A stretch of DNA of 64,000 nucleotides from the NCBI RefSeq assembly GCF_009827395.1, contig NZ_WTYX01000001.1, positions 460,001 through 524,000 on the forward strand, given 5' to 3'. The position numbers and the translations under genes are program-made. The notes under the pieces were generated by a model, which saw only the letters and a list, made by a program, of their open reading frames with translations, was not told where the DNA came from and made no database searches. Positions 1-9,012 of this stretch are shown here, one piece after another. Source of the stretch: Pontixanthobacter aquaemixtae (GTDB lineage: Bacteria > Pseudomonadota > Alphaproteobacteria > Sphingomonadales > Sphingomonadaceae). The number at the start of each line of letters is the position of its first letter. Positions within the stretch are counted from its first letter, which is position 1.

Positions 1-1413
1 GCGCGCAGACTTACCGCGGCTTCGCTGGTCGCGGTCCTCGCGGCTGCGATAATTGCCTTGATCCGGGCTGCGTCCCTCTGCATCGCGCCAGTTGCGGTCG
101 CGCGGTTGCGGGCCGCGTTTGTTTTTGGGTTTGCCGCCTTGCTTGTTCAGGGGTTTTCCGCGTCCCCCGCCGCCGCCACCTTTGCGGAAGCGCGCAGTGC
201 GGTCGTCCGGATTGCGTTCAGCGCCCGATCCCTTGCGCGCCGGTGCGGGCAGCGCGCTAGCTTGCGCAACGAAATCTTCGGGGATCGGTGCTTGCGTCAG
301 TTTTACCCCGGTCAAGCGCTCGATATCGCGAATATAGGGTCGTTCGTCGGGCGCGATATAGCTGACCGCGAGGCCGCTTCGGCCCGCGCGCGCCGTCCGT
401 CCGATACGGTGGACATATTGTTCGGCGACATTGGGAATTTCGAAATTGAACACCGCGCTTACGCCGGGAACGTCGATCCCGCGTGCGGCAATATCGGTGG
501 CCACCAGAACCGGAACGCTGCCCCTGCGGAAACCGTCTAGCGCGCGGGTGCGCTGTGCTTGCGATTTGTTGCCATGGATCGCGCCGGCATTGATGCCCGC
601 TGCGACCAGATGCCGCACGACGCGGTCTGCGCCATGTTTTGTGCGGGTGAAAACCAGCGCAGTCTCGATATCGCCATTGGCGATGCCTTTTTGCAGGCTG
701 ATTGTAAGAAGTGCCTGCTTCTCTTTCTGGTCAATGAAAGTGCCGAACTGGTCAACGCGCTCTGCTGTTGTAGATTGCGGGGTGACTTCGACGCGCACCG
801 GATTGTCGATGAAACGTTTGCCCAATTCAACAATGCTTTTGGGCATTGTCGCAGAGAAAAACAGGCTTTGCCGCTTTTTGGGCAGCATATTGGCGATCCG
901 GGTGAGCGGTTTGATAAAGCCCAGATCCATCATCTGGTCCGCTTCATCGAGCACGAAAATCTCGACCCGGTTCAGCGTCAGCGCGCGCTGTTCGACCAGA
1001 TCGATCAACCGGCCCGGCGTTGCCACCAGCACATCACAGCCCGGGACCAGCTTGCGCGCTTGCTGGCGCACCGGAAGGCCGCCGAAAACGCATTGGACGC
1101 TGAGGTCCAGAAAACGCGCATAATCGCGCATATTGTCGGCGATTTGCGCCGCCAGTTCGCGCGTGGGAGAGAGGATCAGCATTCGGCAGGCCGCAGGATA
1201 CCGTCCGGTAGGATCGGACGCCAAACGGTGGAGAGAGGGCAGCGAAAAGGCAGCGGTTTTTCCGGTGCCGGTCTGTGCGACTCCCAACAGATCGCGGCCA
1301 TCGAGCAATGCCGGAATGGATTCTCGCTGGATCGGTGTTGGTTCGGAATAGCCCTTCGTGTTCAATGCACGAAGGATAGGCTCGGCAAGGCCGAGTTCTT
1401 CAAAAAATGACAT
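1..1413 (-). CDS. DEAD-box ATP-dependent RNA helicase, RhlE-like (C-terminus runs out of the window)
   Basis: ATP-dependent RNA unwinding enzyme, probably acting in ribosome assembly or RNA turnover. Translation of the minus strand from ATG 1413 gives 471 codons with no stop before the window edge, so the 3' end is missing. Helicase motifs appear in order: Q-motif PTPIQ, motif I AQTGTGKT, PTREL, TPGR, motif II DEAD, motif III SAT, ARGID and HRIGRTGRAG. After about residue 380 the protein becomes a Gly/Arg/Lys-rich tail (GGGGGGRGK, then many Arg and Asp), typical of RhlE-type proteins that bind RNA non-specifically. The ribosome site before the start is weak. The 241-bp gap to the upstream cca gene on the same strand suggests its own promoter. 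The family is certain; the exact paralog (RhlE or another) is not. Confidence 0.93.
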   Translation of the reverse strand, partial: MSFFEELGLAEPILRALNTKGYSEPTPIQRESIPALLDGRDLLGVAQTGTGKTAAFSLPSLHRLASDPTGRYPAACRMLILSPTRELAAQIADNMRDYARFLDLSVQCVFGGLPVRQQARKLVPGCDVLVATPGRLIDLVEQRALTLNRVEIFVLDEADQMMDLGFIKPLTRIANMLPKKRQSLFFSATMPKSIVELGKRFIDNPVRVEVTPQSTTAERVDQFGTFIDQKEKQALLTISLQKGIANGDIETALVFTRTKHGADRVVRHLVAAGINAGAIHGNKSQAQRTRALDGFRRGSVPVLVATDIAARGIDVPGVSAVFNFEIPNVAEQYVHRIGRTARAGRSGLAVSYIAPDERPYIRDIERLTGVKLTQAPIPEDFVAQASALPAPARKGSGAERNPDDRTARFRKGGGGGGRGKPLNKQGGKPKNKRGPQPRDRNWRDAEGRSPDQGNYRSREDRDQRSRGKSAR

Positions 1414-1654
1414 AAATACTTTCTATTGTGCGCCATGCGGCCCCAAAAACGGAGTCCGGGCGCAAGTCAGGGGTCCTTACGGCGACCCATGCGTGAAAAG
1501 GGAAGCATGCGAATAACGCAAATTCCGTGCATCGGGTGCGGGACTAAGCCCTTGCTCTGAAGGGAAAGTTCACGCTCGCAACCGATTTCGCAGGATTGTC
1601 CCGCGCCGGACGTTGCAGGCCATGTAGGTAGCGCAGGCCAATTTGGCAATGAAA

Positions 1655-2848
1655 TTACGCGCCGCGCCGTTCTTGCGCATCCAGTTCCTCGTCCAGAATC
1701 GCCAGCACGCGGTCCCTGTCAGGAAAGCTCTCGCTCACCCAGCGGCTCTGGACGGCGTGCAGAATGCGCGCAACTTCCGGGCCCGCACCGACCCCTTTGG
1801 CAACGATCTCTCCGCCTTTGAGCGGCAATTGCGGAATGTCCCATCCGTCAAGCTGGTCCACCGTTCCGCCGGCCAGCAGGATCCGGTCCACCGCGCATTC
1901 GCGGCCATGCTGGAAGGCAAGCGCTCTCGCCTTGTCCTTATCCGCCGGCAACCGCGCCGCAACACAGCTCAGCCGTTCGCGCTGCGCACGTGACAAGCGC
2001 AGGCGCGAGGCAACCGTTTCCGCAACCGGCGGAAGGGCGGGCAGCAATGCCGAAAGCCTGCGCACCGGATCGGGCGCGACAGATTCTGCCAATTCGGCCG
2101 CGATCAGCTTGCGCAGAGCGTCAATCTCATGGGTGCCTGCTTCGGGCAAAATCACTTGCAAGACACCGCGCTCGCGCATGCGGGCGACGGTTGCATGCGG
2201 ATCGGCGAGGCCCAGCAGCGAAAGCAATTCCTTGGCCACACGCTCTCGGCTCAATCCTTTGAGCGTCTCGGCCATTTCAGAGCAGGCATCTTCCGCTTCC
2301 TGATCCAGTTCGGCGCCAAATCGCGCCTGAAACCGGAAATAGCGAAGGATACGTAGGTGGTCCTCGCGAATTCTTTCACGCGCATCGCCGATAAAGCGGA
2401 TACGGCGCGTTTTTAAGTCCTCCTGCCCGCCGAAATAATCGGAGATTTCCCGAGTCTCCGGATGCGCGTAAAGCGCATTGATTGTGAAATCTCTTCTGGC
2501 GGCGTCGTCGCGCCATTCGCTTGCAAAAGCGATTGTCGCGCGGCGTCCGTCGGTCGAGATATCCTTTCGCAGCGTGGTGATTTCCACATGTCCGCCGCGC
2601 AGAACCGCGGTGATCGTGCCGTGGTCAATGCCGGTCGGGACGCTGGTGATGCCCGCATCTTTCAGCCGGTCAATCACGATATCGGGCGTCAGCGGGGTTG
2701 CCGCGTCAATGTCTTCCACCGCATGCCCCAGCAGCGTGTCGCGCACCGCGCCGCCGACCCAGCGGATATTGTCCGCGCCGAGCGTTCTGACGAGCTGCGC
2801 CAGATCGTCGCGCTTGGTCCATTCTGCTTGCGGTAATTCGGCCATCAT
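1655..2848 (-). CDS. cca: CCA tRNA nucleotidyltransferase / poly(A) polymerase family
   Basis: Class II nucleotidyltransferase of 397 residues, expected to add or repair the CCA end of tRNAs. The head domain has VGGAVRD (residues 31-37), the metal-binding EDIDAAT (45-51) and RRDFTINALY (118-127), followed by the RNA-binding segment with RFIGDARERIREDHLRILRY (from 151). The rest is a helical C-terminal region. Two Met codons open the frame, so the start is 2848 or 2845. The gene follows the NUDIX gene by 129 bp on the same strand. Alphaproteobacteria often have one such gene acting as the CCA enzyme; sequence alone does not separate CCA addition from poly(A) addition. The tRNA-Phe gene in this window encodes its own CCA, so repair would be the role there. 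Confidence 0.9.
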   Translation of the reverse strand: MMAELPQAEWTKRDDLAQLVRTLGADNIRWVGGAVRDTLLGHAVEDIDAATPLTPDIVIDRLKDAGITSVPTGIDHGTITAVLRGGHVEITTLRKDISTDGRRATIAFASEWRDDAARRDFTINALYAHPETREISDYFGGQEDLKTRRIRFIGDARERIREDHLRILRYFRFQARFGAELDQEAEDACSEMAETLKGLSRERVAKELLSLLGLADPHATVARMRERGVLQVILPEAGTHEIDALRKLIAAELAESVAPDPVRRLSALLPALPPVAETVASRLRLSRAQRERLSCVAARLPADKDKARALAFQHGRECAVDRILLAGGTVDQLDGWDIPQLPLKGGEIVAKGVGAGPEVARILHAVQSRWVSESFPDRDRVLAILDEELDAQERRGA

Positions 2849-2941
2849 AGAACCCGTTTGCCCAGAGCCAGTGGCGCTTAGCGCCGTCTTCGGCTCCGAA
2901 GGGCCGCTTTTACTTGAGCGGCCATGCTAGAAGAAAATGCG

Positions 2942-2961
2942 CCCCTTCGACAAGCTTGGGG
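2942..2961. repeat. Short element resembling a dispersed intergenic repeat
   Basis: In the gap between the NUDIX gene and cca, CCCCTTCGACAAGCTTGGGG is an imperfect palindrome with CCCC/GGGG ends and a CAAGCTTG centre. It resembles, from memory, the CCTTCGACAAGCTCAGG word that recurs between genes in many proteobacterial genomes. Copy number in this genome cannot be seen from one window. Confidence 0.4.
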
Positions 2962-2977
2962 CCAACGCAATTGGGGA

Positions 2978-3580
2978 TCATGGCAGCAGCTCTTCCATCG
3001 CGATCCGCCGCGAAAGATTGGCGATGATCGCCGCGGTTACGCCCCATATCCTGAACCCGTCCCAATGCATCTCCAGATAATGGCGCATATCACCGCGCCA
3101 GAAAACCTCCTGTTCGGTCCAGTTGGTGGGTGTGAACACTTGCGCCAGCGGGACTTCGAACCATGCCTCGACCTCGCGCGGATGCGGGACCAGATCGAGA
3201 TCGGGCGGGACAACCCCCAGAACCGGTGTAATCTCGAAGCCGGTGCCGGTCTGGTATTTGTCGGTTGTGCCGATCAGGCGGACATGCTCGCGGTCCAGCG
3301 AAAGTTCTTCCTCCGCCTCGCGCAGAGCGGCCTCGATCGCGGTTTCGCCTTGATCCAGCTTGCCGCCGGGAAAGGCGACTTGCCCCGGATGGTCGCGCAT
3401 CGTGGTCGGGCGTTGGGTCAGGATAATGCCGGGCTCTTCGCGGTCGGTCACCGCGATCAGCACGGCGGCATCGGCGGTCCGCTGCGCATCGGCAAACCGT
3501 TTGTCGGTCAGCAGGTCGGTCAGCTCTTCCCGATGCCCTTTCTCGAACAGATCGGACAGCCGATCAAACAGCGCGCTCAT
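2978..3580 (-). CDS. NUDIX hydrolase, CoA pyrophosphatase-like
   Basis: 200-residue NUDIX enzyme that probably cleaves the pyrophosphate of CoA or a related nucleotide. The segment ILTQRPTTMRDHPGQVAFPG (residues 53-72) is the extra signature of the CoA pyrophosphatase (UPF0035) group, and it runs straight into the NUDIX box G73-x5-E79-x7-REAEEE. The last Gly of the box is replaced by Ser (ELSL), which is tolerated in this group. The start codon overlaps the stop of the DUF1285 gene by 4 bp (ATGA), so the two are translationally coupled. Substrate is inferred from the signature. Confidence 0.88.
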   Translation of the reverse strand: MSALFDRLSDLFEKGHREELTDLLTDKRFADAQRTADAAVLIAVTDREEPGIILTQRPTTMRDHPGQVAFPGGKLDQGETAIEAALREAEEELSLDREHVRLIGTTDKYQTGTGFEITPVLGVVPPDLDLVPHPREVEAWFEVPLAQVFTPTNWTEQEVFWRGDMRHYLEMHWDGFRIWGVTAAIIANLSRRIAMEELLP

Positions 3581-4158
3581 GCAGGCAACAGCGAAAATGA
3601 CGCGCCGCCGCTGGCAACGGTCCAGTCAGAGCCCGATGCCAGGGCGATATCGGCCAATTGTTGGTAGGTACTGCGATTGAGCCGGGCTTCGCAGCCGCGC
3701 CTGACGGTCAGATAAAGCGCGGGCGTATCGGCATCGCCGCGTGCGATCAGCGGGTTTTGCGCGCCTGCGACCACCAATTCGTCAGTATTAAGGCGGAAGG
3801 CCAGACCGCCATCGCGCTGGGCAACATCGGTTGCAATAAAGGGCGCGTCTTCGATTTCGATCGACAGTTTCTGGAACGGTGTGACCAGCCAATACGTGCC
3901 GTCCGCATCGCGCACCAGCAGGCTGGCAAAGGCGCGCACCATTGCCGGCCGGGTGATTTCGCCGCCGTCGTGAAACCATGTTCCATCGGCGGCAATCCGC
4001 ATCAGGCTGTCGCCGCTATTTTGCGGGTTCCACTGTTCGACAGGGGGCAGTTTGCGCTGTGAGACTTGCTCGCCAATTTCGGCAAGCGACAGGTCCGCAA
4101 GTTCGGGTGGGGGTGTGTAGGGCATTGGCTGCTGCGATGGCAGATAGTGCCCTTTCAC
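3577..4158 (-). CDS. DUF1285 family protein
   Basis: 193-residue cytoplasmic protein of the conserved DUF1285 family, function not established. It has no signal peptide or membrane segment. The N-terminal part (PPELADLSLAEIGEQV) is followed by a compact beta-rich body with motifs such as GTWFHDGGEITRP and LVTPFQKLSIEIEDAPFIA that are characteristic of the family. It sits directly upstream of the CoA-pyrophosphatase-like gene and overlaps it by 4 bp. That pairing hints at a shared metabolic or housekeeping role, but this is inference only. The upstream gap to the GNAT gene is 44 bp, so all may be in one transcript. Confidence 0.82.
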   Translation of the reverse strand: MKGHYLPSQQPMPYTPPPELADLSLAEIGEQVSQRKLPPVEQWNPQNSGDSLMRIAADGTWFHDGGEITRPAMVRAFASLLVRDADGTYWLVTPFQKLSIEIEDAPFIATDVAQRDGGLAFRLNTDELVVAGAQNPLIARGDADTPALYLTVRRGCEARLNRSTYQQLADIALASGSDWTVASGGASFSLLPA

Positions 4159-4165
4159 TCAACAT

Positions 4166-4190
4166 CGCCGGTGTCATTCCTGCCCCGGCG
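4166..4190. repeat. Small GC-rich inverted repeat between genes
   Basis: CGCCGG and CCGGCG form a perfect 6-bp stem around a 13-nt loop between the GNAT and DUF1285 genes. There is no T-run on either side, so a terminator is not supported. It may be a remnant of a dispersed repeat or an mRNA hairpin within the operon. Confidence 0.35.
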
Positions 4191-4202
4191 CATTGGATAT
4201 GA

Positions 4203-4724
4203 TCAGGGTGCAAGCGCGGCGGGCCAGGGGCCCAGCATTCCCTCTTCGGGCAAAATCGCGGGATTGTCGCAGCGGACCAGCAGCCTTTCGCGCTCGAACG
4301 GGCCTGGGCAATGCCAGGCTTGTGTCGGACCTGCGGTAAAGCCGAAAAAGCGCCCGTAATATTCCGGATCACCAATCATTACCTGCGGCAGAGCTGCGCC
4401 AGCATCGATCGCGCCGAGCGCGGCAAGCATCAACGCCTTGCCGTATCCTTCGCTTTGCTTTTCGGGGAGGACGGCAACCGGGCCGACCATGATCAGCGGA
4501 TGATTGCGGCCGTCGGGATCGGTCAGCGCGACCGGCCACAGCTGGATTGTGCCCGCCAGATAATCGTCATCATCGAGCGCGGCAAAGCTCAATGCCTCCA
4601 GCCACTGGGCCCCTTCGCGGATGCGATAGGCGGTGCGCGCCTGCCGCCCGTCGCCGAAAGCGCGGTCGAGCAATTGCTCGACCAGATCGGCATCGACATT
4701 GGCAAGGGGAATGAGTGTGGGCAT
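4203..4724 (-). CDS. GNAT family N-acetyltransferase
   Basis: 173-residue acetyl-CoA-dependent transferase. The acetyl-CoA loop is readable as QSEGYGKAL (residues 90-98), after the strand LIMVGPVAVLP, and the later GDPEYYGRFFGF is typical of the YhbS-like (COG3153) subgroup. The acceptor is unknown. The protein has no signal peptide. It is the first gene of the minus-strand run ending with the helicase, and is separated by 44 bp from the DUF1285 gene. The start ATG at 4724 is the only good candidate before family homology begins. Confidence 0.85.
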   Translation of the reverse strand: MPTLIPLANVDADLVEQLLDRAFGDGRQARTAYRIREGAQWLEALSFAALDDDDYLAGTIQLWPVALTDPDGRNHPLIMVGPVAVLPEKQSEGYGKALMLAALGAIDAGAALPQVMIGDPEYYGRFFGFTAGPTQAWHCPGPFERERLLVRCDNPAILPEEGMLGPWPAALAP

Positions 4725-4812
4725 TGCGCGCGAGCCGATAGGACGCGCTGTGGGCGCTGTCGATCAATTTCGCCTAGGGTGCGGCCAGTTTTAGCTTCGG
4801 AGGCAGCGCCCC

Positions 4813-5991
4813 TTAGCTGGCCGGTGTCAGCCGCAGCAAGCGCCCGCCTTCACCGTCTTCCAGAACCCAGATCGCGCCATCGGCGGCTTCTGCCACCGAA
4901 CGGATCCGCGCGCCAAAGTCATAACGCGCATTCTCTGTCGCTTCTTCGCCATTGACCGCGACATGGACGAGGCCCTGGCTCTTGAGACCGGCGATCAGGG
5001 CGGTGCCTTTCCAACCTTCGAACAGGTCGCCGCGATAGAACATCATGTCGCCCGGCGCGATGACCGGCGTCCAGGTAATTGCCGATTGGGCAAGATCGGG
5101 CCGGGTGTCATTGTTGGGAATCTTTTCCCCGCGATAATGATTGCCGTCCGAAACGATCGGCCAGCCATAATTGGCACCGGCCTTGACGAAATTCAGCTCG
5201 TCTCCGCCAGCGGGGCCGTGTTCCATATCCCACAGATTGCCGGCCGCATCGAAATCCATGCCCAGAATATTGCGGTGGCCATAGGACCAGATCTCGCTGG
5301 TGAGGCCGCCTTCATCTGCCATCGGATTGCCAGCGGCGGGCGTGCCATCGAGATTGAGCCGGACAATGGTGCCGACATTATTGGAATTATCCTGCGCCGG
5401 TTGCATTTTCTGCCGGTCGCTGGAGGCAACGAACATCAATTCGCCATCGGGAGAAAAGACGATCCGGTGCCCGTAATGGCCGCGCCCGTCGGTCTTGGGC
5501 GATTGCCGCCAGATGACCGTAAGATCATCGATGGTGCAGCTGACATCTCCTGAGCAGGAGACCGTTCCTCGACCGACCACTGCGCCGCGCGTGTCACCAT
5601 CGCCAGCTTCGGCCCAGCTCAGGTAAATTGCCTTGCTGGTTTCATAATCGGGCGCGAAGGCGACATCGCCGAATCCGCCTTGGCCGCCATAATCCACTTC
5701 GGGTGTGCCGGGCACGGTGCTGATCTTGCCAGAGGCGACATGGAACACTTTGAGCGTTCCCGATTTCTCGGTGATGAAAACATTGCCCGTTCCCGGCTCG
5801 ACCGCTGCGGCCCATGGTTCGTTGTAACCGCCATGCTCGGTGACGGAGAACGGGCCAACCACCTCTGCCCCTTCGGCAGTTGCGACCGGCGCGGCCTCGC
5901 TGTCCACGGTTGCGGCCATGCTGCAGCTTGCGACAAACAAAGCCGCGGGTGAGAAGGTAAGGGCGACGAGCGATTTTTTCGAGATCATCAT
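4813..5991 (-). CDS. PQQ-dependent sugar dehydrogenase (glucose/sorbosone dehydrogenase fold), secreted or lipoprotein
   Basis: Six-bladed propeller of the soluble glucose/sorbosone dehydrogenase family, expected to oxidise an aldose in the periplasm using PQQ. I start it at ATG 5991, giving 392 residues that begin with a signal peptide (MMISKKSLVALTFSPAALFV, then ASCS, where the Cys suggests a lipobox). The frame stays open 119 codons further upstream, but that part lies over rnhB and has no export signal. Family motifs include GGQGGFGDVAFAPDY, GHYGHRIVFSPDG, YGHRNILGMDFD and DMEHGPAGGDELN. A GGGAG-type ribosome site (CGGGAG) lies 11-12 nt upstream, inside rnhB. The start overlaps the divergent rnhB start. 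No PQQ synthesis genes are visible here. Confidence 0.88.
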   Translation of the reverse strand: MMISKKSLVALTFSPAALFVASCSMAATVDSEAAPVATAEGAEVVGPFSVTEHGGYNEPWAAAVEPGTGNVFITEKSGTLKVFHVASGKISTVPGTPEVDYGGQGGFGDVAFAPDYETSKAIYLSWAEAGDGDTRGAVVGRGTVSCSGDVSCTIDDLTVIWRQSPKTDGRGHYGHRIVFSPDGELMFVASSDRQKMQPAQDNSNNVGTIVRLNLDGTPAAGNPMADEGGLTSEIWSYGHRNILGMDFDAAGNLWDMEHGPAGGDELNFVKAGANYGWPIVSDGNHYRGEKIPNNDTRPDLAQSAITWTPVIAPGDMMFYRGDLFEGWKGTALIAGLKSQGLVHVAVNGEEATENARYDFGARIRSVAEAADGAIWVLEDGEGGRLLRLTPAS

Positions 5992-6637
5992 GGTAGCTGG
6001 AACTCCCGGAAATGATTTTTGTGCCGAACAATATGTAATCGGCGTTGATGAGGCAGGGCGTGGCCCGCTTGCGGGGCCCGTTGTGGCGGGCGCTGTGGTG
6101 CTTTGCAAGCCGCTCCCGCCTGAACTCGACGGGGCGCTCGACGATTCGAAGAAACTATCCGTCAAACGACGTGCGCAGCTCGATCTTGCGGTGCGCCAGC
6201 ACTGCGCATGGGCTGTGGGGGTGGTCGATGTGGAGGAGATTGACGCGCTCAATATTCTCGGCGCGACAATGCTGGCGATGACAAAGGCGGTGGCGGGGAT
6301 TTGCGAGCTGCTGGGCGGCAAGCCTGACGCGGTGCTGATCGACGGCAATCTCAGCCCCGCCGGACGCTGCGATCATTGGCGCAAGGCGGAATGGGGGCAG
6401 GGCACGCCCATTGTCGGAGGGGACGCGCTGGAGCCGGTCATCTCGGCAGCGTCGATTGTCGCGAAGGAATGGCGCGACCGGATGATGCTGGCCGCGGCTG
6501 AGGAGTTTCCGCAATATGGCTGGAGCCGCAACAAGGGTTACGGCACGAGAGAACATATGGACGCCTTGCACCAATACGGCGCAACCCCACATCACCGCAA
6601 AAGCTTTGCGCCGGTTGCGCAATTAAATCTGATTTGA
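5990..6637 (+). CDS. rnhB: Ribonuclease HII
   Basis: Removes ribonucleotides and RNA primers from DNA by cutting the RNA strand of hybrids. The 215-residue protein has the catalytic motif VDEAGRGPLAGP (D20, E21), DDSKKLS, the LIDGN strand with its Asp, and the SIVAKEWRDRMM segment that marks HII enzymes. The open frame extends upstream to 5840, but that region encodes the signal peptide of the opposite-strand dehydrogenase and has no family similarity, so ATG 5990 is chosen; there is no alternative start between it and the conserved core. The ribosome site is weak. It is followed after 7 bp by the antiporter gene, probably one operon. Confidence 0.92.
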   Translation: MVAGTPGNDFCAEQYVIGVDEAGRGPLAGPVVAGAVVLCKPLPPELDGALDDSKKLSVKRRAQLDLAVRQHCAWAVGVVDVEEIDALNILGATMLAMTKAVAGICELLGGKPDAVLIDGNLSPAGRCDHWRKAEWGQGTPIVGGDALEPVISAASIVAKEWRDRMMLAAAEEFPQYGWSRNKGYGTREHMDALHQYGATPHHRKSFAPVAQLNLI

Positions 6638-6644
6638 GAGCGCA

Positions 6645-7559
6645 ATGACCACAGCAATTTTGATGATTTTCGCCGGGCTGATCGGGCTCGGGCTTGGCGG
6701 TGAGTGGCTGGTCCGCGGCAGCGTGGGTCTTGCCCAGCGGATGGGCATTTCCAATCTCGTTACCGGATTGGTGATCGTCGGTGCGGCAACGTCAATGCCC
6801 GAAATGGTCGCAAGCGTGCAGGCCGTCGCCGCCGGTTCGCCAGAGATTGCATGGGGCAATATCGCCGGATCGAACATTGCCAATTCGCTGCTGATCCTGG
6901 GCGCGACGGCTTTGGTCGCGCCGATTGTCCTGACCGGTACCGGGCGGCGCGATGCGGTGGTCGGACTGTCCGCCTCTGCCGCGCTTTTTGCCATCGCCTG
7001 GTGGCAATTGGGATCGCCATGGATCGGCGCCGCGCTGCTCGCCGCGCTGACTGTCTATATCATCTGGCGATACACCCATCCGCGCCCCGCCGATGAGGAA
7101 GAGCTGGAGGTTCCCCCGCTATCCCGCTCTTTGGTCTATTTTATCCTCGGCGTTGCCGCATTGGTGATCGGGGGAAAACTGCTGGTCGATGGCGCAATCG
7201 ACCTCGCCACGCTGGCCGGTGTCAGCGAAACGGTGATCGGCCTGACCGTGGTTGCGGTGGGAACATCGCTGCCCGAACTGGCCGCATCGGTGGCTGCCGC
7301 TTTGCGCGGGAAGCCGGGGCTGGCGCTGGGCAATGTTGTCGGTTCAAACATCTATAATCTGCTGCTTATTGGCGGCGTGACCATGGCAATTTCCGCGCGA
7401 CCGATTCCGGTTGAACTGCTCGATGTGGAATGGCCGCTGGTGATCGCAACCGCGCTGATGATCCTGCTGCTCTGCTGGTTCGCGCATCGCATCAATCGCG
7501 CGATGGGCGCGCTGTTATTGGCAGGCTTCGCCGCTTTCAATGTTCTTTTGCTGACATAA
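6645..7559 (+). CDS. Calcium/sodium antiporter, YrbG-like (CaCA family)
   Basis: 304-residue inner-membrane antiporter. The two inverted alpha repeats are clear: VGAATSMPEM with GNIAGSNIANSLLILG (about residues 46-86) and AVGTSLPEL with GNVVGSNIYNLLLIGG (about 205-243). Each has the acidic residue and the GSN segment that coordinate the cation. Hydrophobic segments suggest about ten transmembrane helices with a short acidic cytosolic linker (PADEEELEVPP) in the middle, as usual for YrbG. It lies 7 bp after rnhB. Cation preference is inferred from the family. Confidence 0.92.
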   Translation: MTTAILMIFAGLIGLGLGGEWLVRGSVGLAQRMGISNLVTGLVIVGAATSMPEMVASVQAVAAGSPEIAWGNIAGSNIANSLLILGATALVAPIVLTGTGRRDAVVGLSASAALFAIAWWQLGSPWIGAALLAALTVYIIWRYTHPRPADEEELEVPPLSRSLVYFILGVAALVIGGKLLVDGAIDLATLAGVSETVIGLTVVAVGTSLPELAASVAAALRGKPGLALGNVVGSNIYNLLLIGGVTMAISARPIPVELLDVEWPLVIATALMILLLCWFAHRINRAMGALLLAGFAAFNVLLLT

Positions 7560-7680
7560 AACGGCGACCGAGTCTTTCGCGCAACACCCCACCATATCGA
7601 GTCTGCAAAACTGCATAGACTCAACATGTTGTGGGGGACTCTTTTCGTTCTCTCTTGGTTCCGGCATGGTTATCGGCCTG

Positions 7681-7688
7681 TTAACCAT
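7681..7688 (+). promoter_or_regulatory. CtrA half-site TTAACCAT
   Basis: A perfect TTAACCAT, the half-site bound by the cell-cycle regulator CtrA in Caulobacter, lies 78 bp before the ccrM start codon. In Caulobacter ccrM is a CtrA target, so context supports the call; binding here is unproven. Confidence 0.55.
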
Positions 7689-7736
7689 GTTGTGCGACAA
7701 CTCTTTGCTTGACGTGGAGTCCGCTTGGACTCACCC

Positions 7737-7745
7737 TGTGGATAA
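7737..7745 (-). promoter_or_regulatory. Perfect DnaA box upstream of ccrM
   Basis: TGTGGATAA on the plus strand is the exact complement of the strong DnaA box TTATCCACA. It ends 20 bp before the ccrM start codon, overlapping the likely promoter or leader. A DnaA role in ccrM transcription is an inference. Confidence 0.6.
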
Positions 7746-7750
7746 GTTGA

Positions 7751-8923
<1,173 letters not shown>

Positions 8924-9012
8924 AATCAAGCCGCCGCCGCTTGGCAATTTGAAAGCAACACGGCATTATCGCATGGTTGCGTAACGACAAAGCCACTTGC
9001 GAGCGTCCAACC

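Noticed and set aside
1467-1649. A 60-residue minus-strand open frame between cca and the helicase
   Set aside because: Low-complexity, Pro/Arg/Trp-rich text with no domain pattern and no ribosome site; treated as non-coding leader.
5991-6348. N-terminal extension of the sugar dehydrogenase to 6348, and of rnhB back to 5840
   Set aside because: Each extension lies over the other gene's coding part and lacks family residues; the signal peptide and the RNase HII core set the starts at 5991 and 5990.
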